This document shows, one piece after another, positions 35,092 through 35,718 of a stretch of 35,718 bases of DNA (its first letter is position 1; each line of letters begins with the position of its first letter). Origin of the DNA: Candidatus Uhrbacteria bacterium (GTDB lineage Bacteria > Patescibacteriota > Patescibacteriia > UBA9934 > GWF2-40-263). The translations under genes and the position numbers were made by a program. The stretch spans positions 1 through 35,718 of the forward strand of contig JAAZYG010000016.1 of assembly GCA_014239775.1 (NCBI GenBank). Direction: 5' to 3'. The notes under the pieces were generated by a model. That model was not told the DNA's origin. It saw only the letters and a list, made by a program, of their open reading frames with translations, and did not search any database.

Positions 35092-35718
35092 ATGTCTGAA
35101 TCAAAATCAGATTCATTAAATTGGATTCTAGGCGCTGCACTGCTTCTTATAGCAGCATTTGTCCTAGGTGCAATAGTTATGTCTAATTCACAAGCAAGTG
35201 ATGACGTTGCCACTGATGTAAATGTAGATAATACAGCACCAACTATCCAAGTATCTCTTGGAAACAGTACCACTCCTGGTGTACAAACTAACGATTTTAG
35301 CACAAGTGGTATAACCATAAACACAGGTAGAGATGCAGAAACACAGGTGCGAGTAGGTATTACAGTTAGTGACCTGAATGGTGTAGCAGACTTCAGAAAC
35401 ATAAAATGGCAGTTCTCCAAAAGTGGGTCTACATGTGATTCTGAAGCAGATATGAACGCTAATGCAGACGGGTCTAATTCTGGTAAGCACACTTGTTTTT
35501 ATGATGAGAATGTAAGTGGAATACTTTCTTCAACAGGAGCACCAGATGGCTCAAATTTGTCTGCTGGTACGACAGCCGGTACTCCTACAACAACAGCGCA
35601 ATATTATGTAACAACACTTAACCTACCATCTTATATTGGTTCAACAGACTCGTCTGGACAGTATGCTAGTGACATATGGACTTTAACAGCGACTGTAACA
35701 GATGGTAATGGTTCAACA
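35092..35718 (+). CDS. Membrane-anchored surface protein, 3' partial (missed by ORF track)
   Basis: An ATG at 35092 opens a frame of 209 codons that is still open at the right edge, which is why the track shows only antisense shadows here. The product begins MSESKSDSLNWILGAALLLI, with a membrane helix at about residues 10-31 (type II anchor or uncleaved signal). The exported part is Ser/Thr/Asn/Gly-rich. It includes NTAPTIQVSLGNST, typical of Ig-like bacterial surface domains, and two Cys (STCDSE and HTCFYDE) likely forming a disulfide. An extended -10 and a leader hairpin precede it; no SD is present. The function is unknown; its full size cannot be judged. Confidence 0.75.
   Translation, partial: MSESKSDSLNWILGAALLLIAAFVLGAIVMSNSQASDDVATDVNVDNTAPTIQVSLGNSTTPGVQTNDFSTSGITINTGRDAETQVRVGITVSDLNGVADFRNIKWQFSKSGSTCDSEADMNANADGSNSGKHTCFYDENVSGILSSTGAPDGSNLSAGTTAGTPTTTAQYYVTTLNLPSYIGSTDSSGQYASDIWTLTATVTDGNGST

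Noticed and set aside
35052-35492. Two minus-strand ORFs at the right end
   Set aside because: They are shadows of the real plus-strand partial gene starting at 35092.

Overview
The window looks like chromosomal DNA of a small-genome, AT-rich bacterium of the Candidate Phyla Radiation (Patescibacteria), most likely on the Parcubacteria side. This is inferred from the gene set, not from a search. The clues are rpsF-ssb-rpsR with no rplI after it, a bacterial Trm11-like methyltransferase, a very large tail-fibre-like surface protein, a polytopic-membrane/TPR fusion, pilin-like and DUF916-like secreted proteins, and core genes that mostly lack a Shine-Dalgarno (SD) sequence. Stops are TAA, TAG or TGA as in code 11. 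The two tRNAs, Gly(UCC) and Pro(UGG), are canonical.

Layout. 1-6417: 3' part of a giant secreted protein, open at the left edge, followed by a hairpin-rich tail and a terminator. 6799-9177: membrane/TPR protein. 9356-9535: small orphan gene. 9773-12011: ychF convergent with a Trm11-like methyltransferase. 12127-13377: rpsF-ssb-rpsR. 13429-14972: epmA-efp, an elongation factor P with its modifying ligase. 15034-19277 (minus): ftsK-rodZ-recA. 19456-22012: an accessory stretch with a tiny basic protein, a 538-aa unknown protein and two stem-closed RNA candidates. 22137-29652: rpoB-rpoC behind a structured, attenuator-like leader; rpoC carries an in-frame TAA near its 3' end. 29787-30269: ruvC. 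30336-30674: orphan protein. 30813-31255: two tRNAs. 31368-35718: envelope genes (pilin-like, two DUF916-like proteins, signal peptidase I, and a surface protein cut by the right edge that the ORF track missed).

How the genes fit together. Core information processing (RNA polymerase, S6/S18/SSB, EF-P and EpmA, RecA/RuvC/FtsK, YchF) is interleaved with envelope genes that would be exported and processed by the signal peptidase. Several unknown genes (9356, 19456, 20121, 30336) differ from the core genes. They have strong SD sites, often GTG or TTG starts, and their own terminators. Two of them share nearly the same promoter.

Best candidates for undescribed biology: (i) the stop codon inside the conserved 3' end of rpoC; (ii) a ~170-nt RNA at 21838-22012 with 6S-RNA-like architecture; (iii) the three-way-junction leader plus terminator before rpoB; (iv) a ~214-nt stem-closed RNA at 19764-19977 upstream of the unknown zinc-motif gene; (v) the SD-led orphan gene class with a shared promoter.
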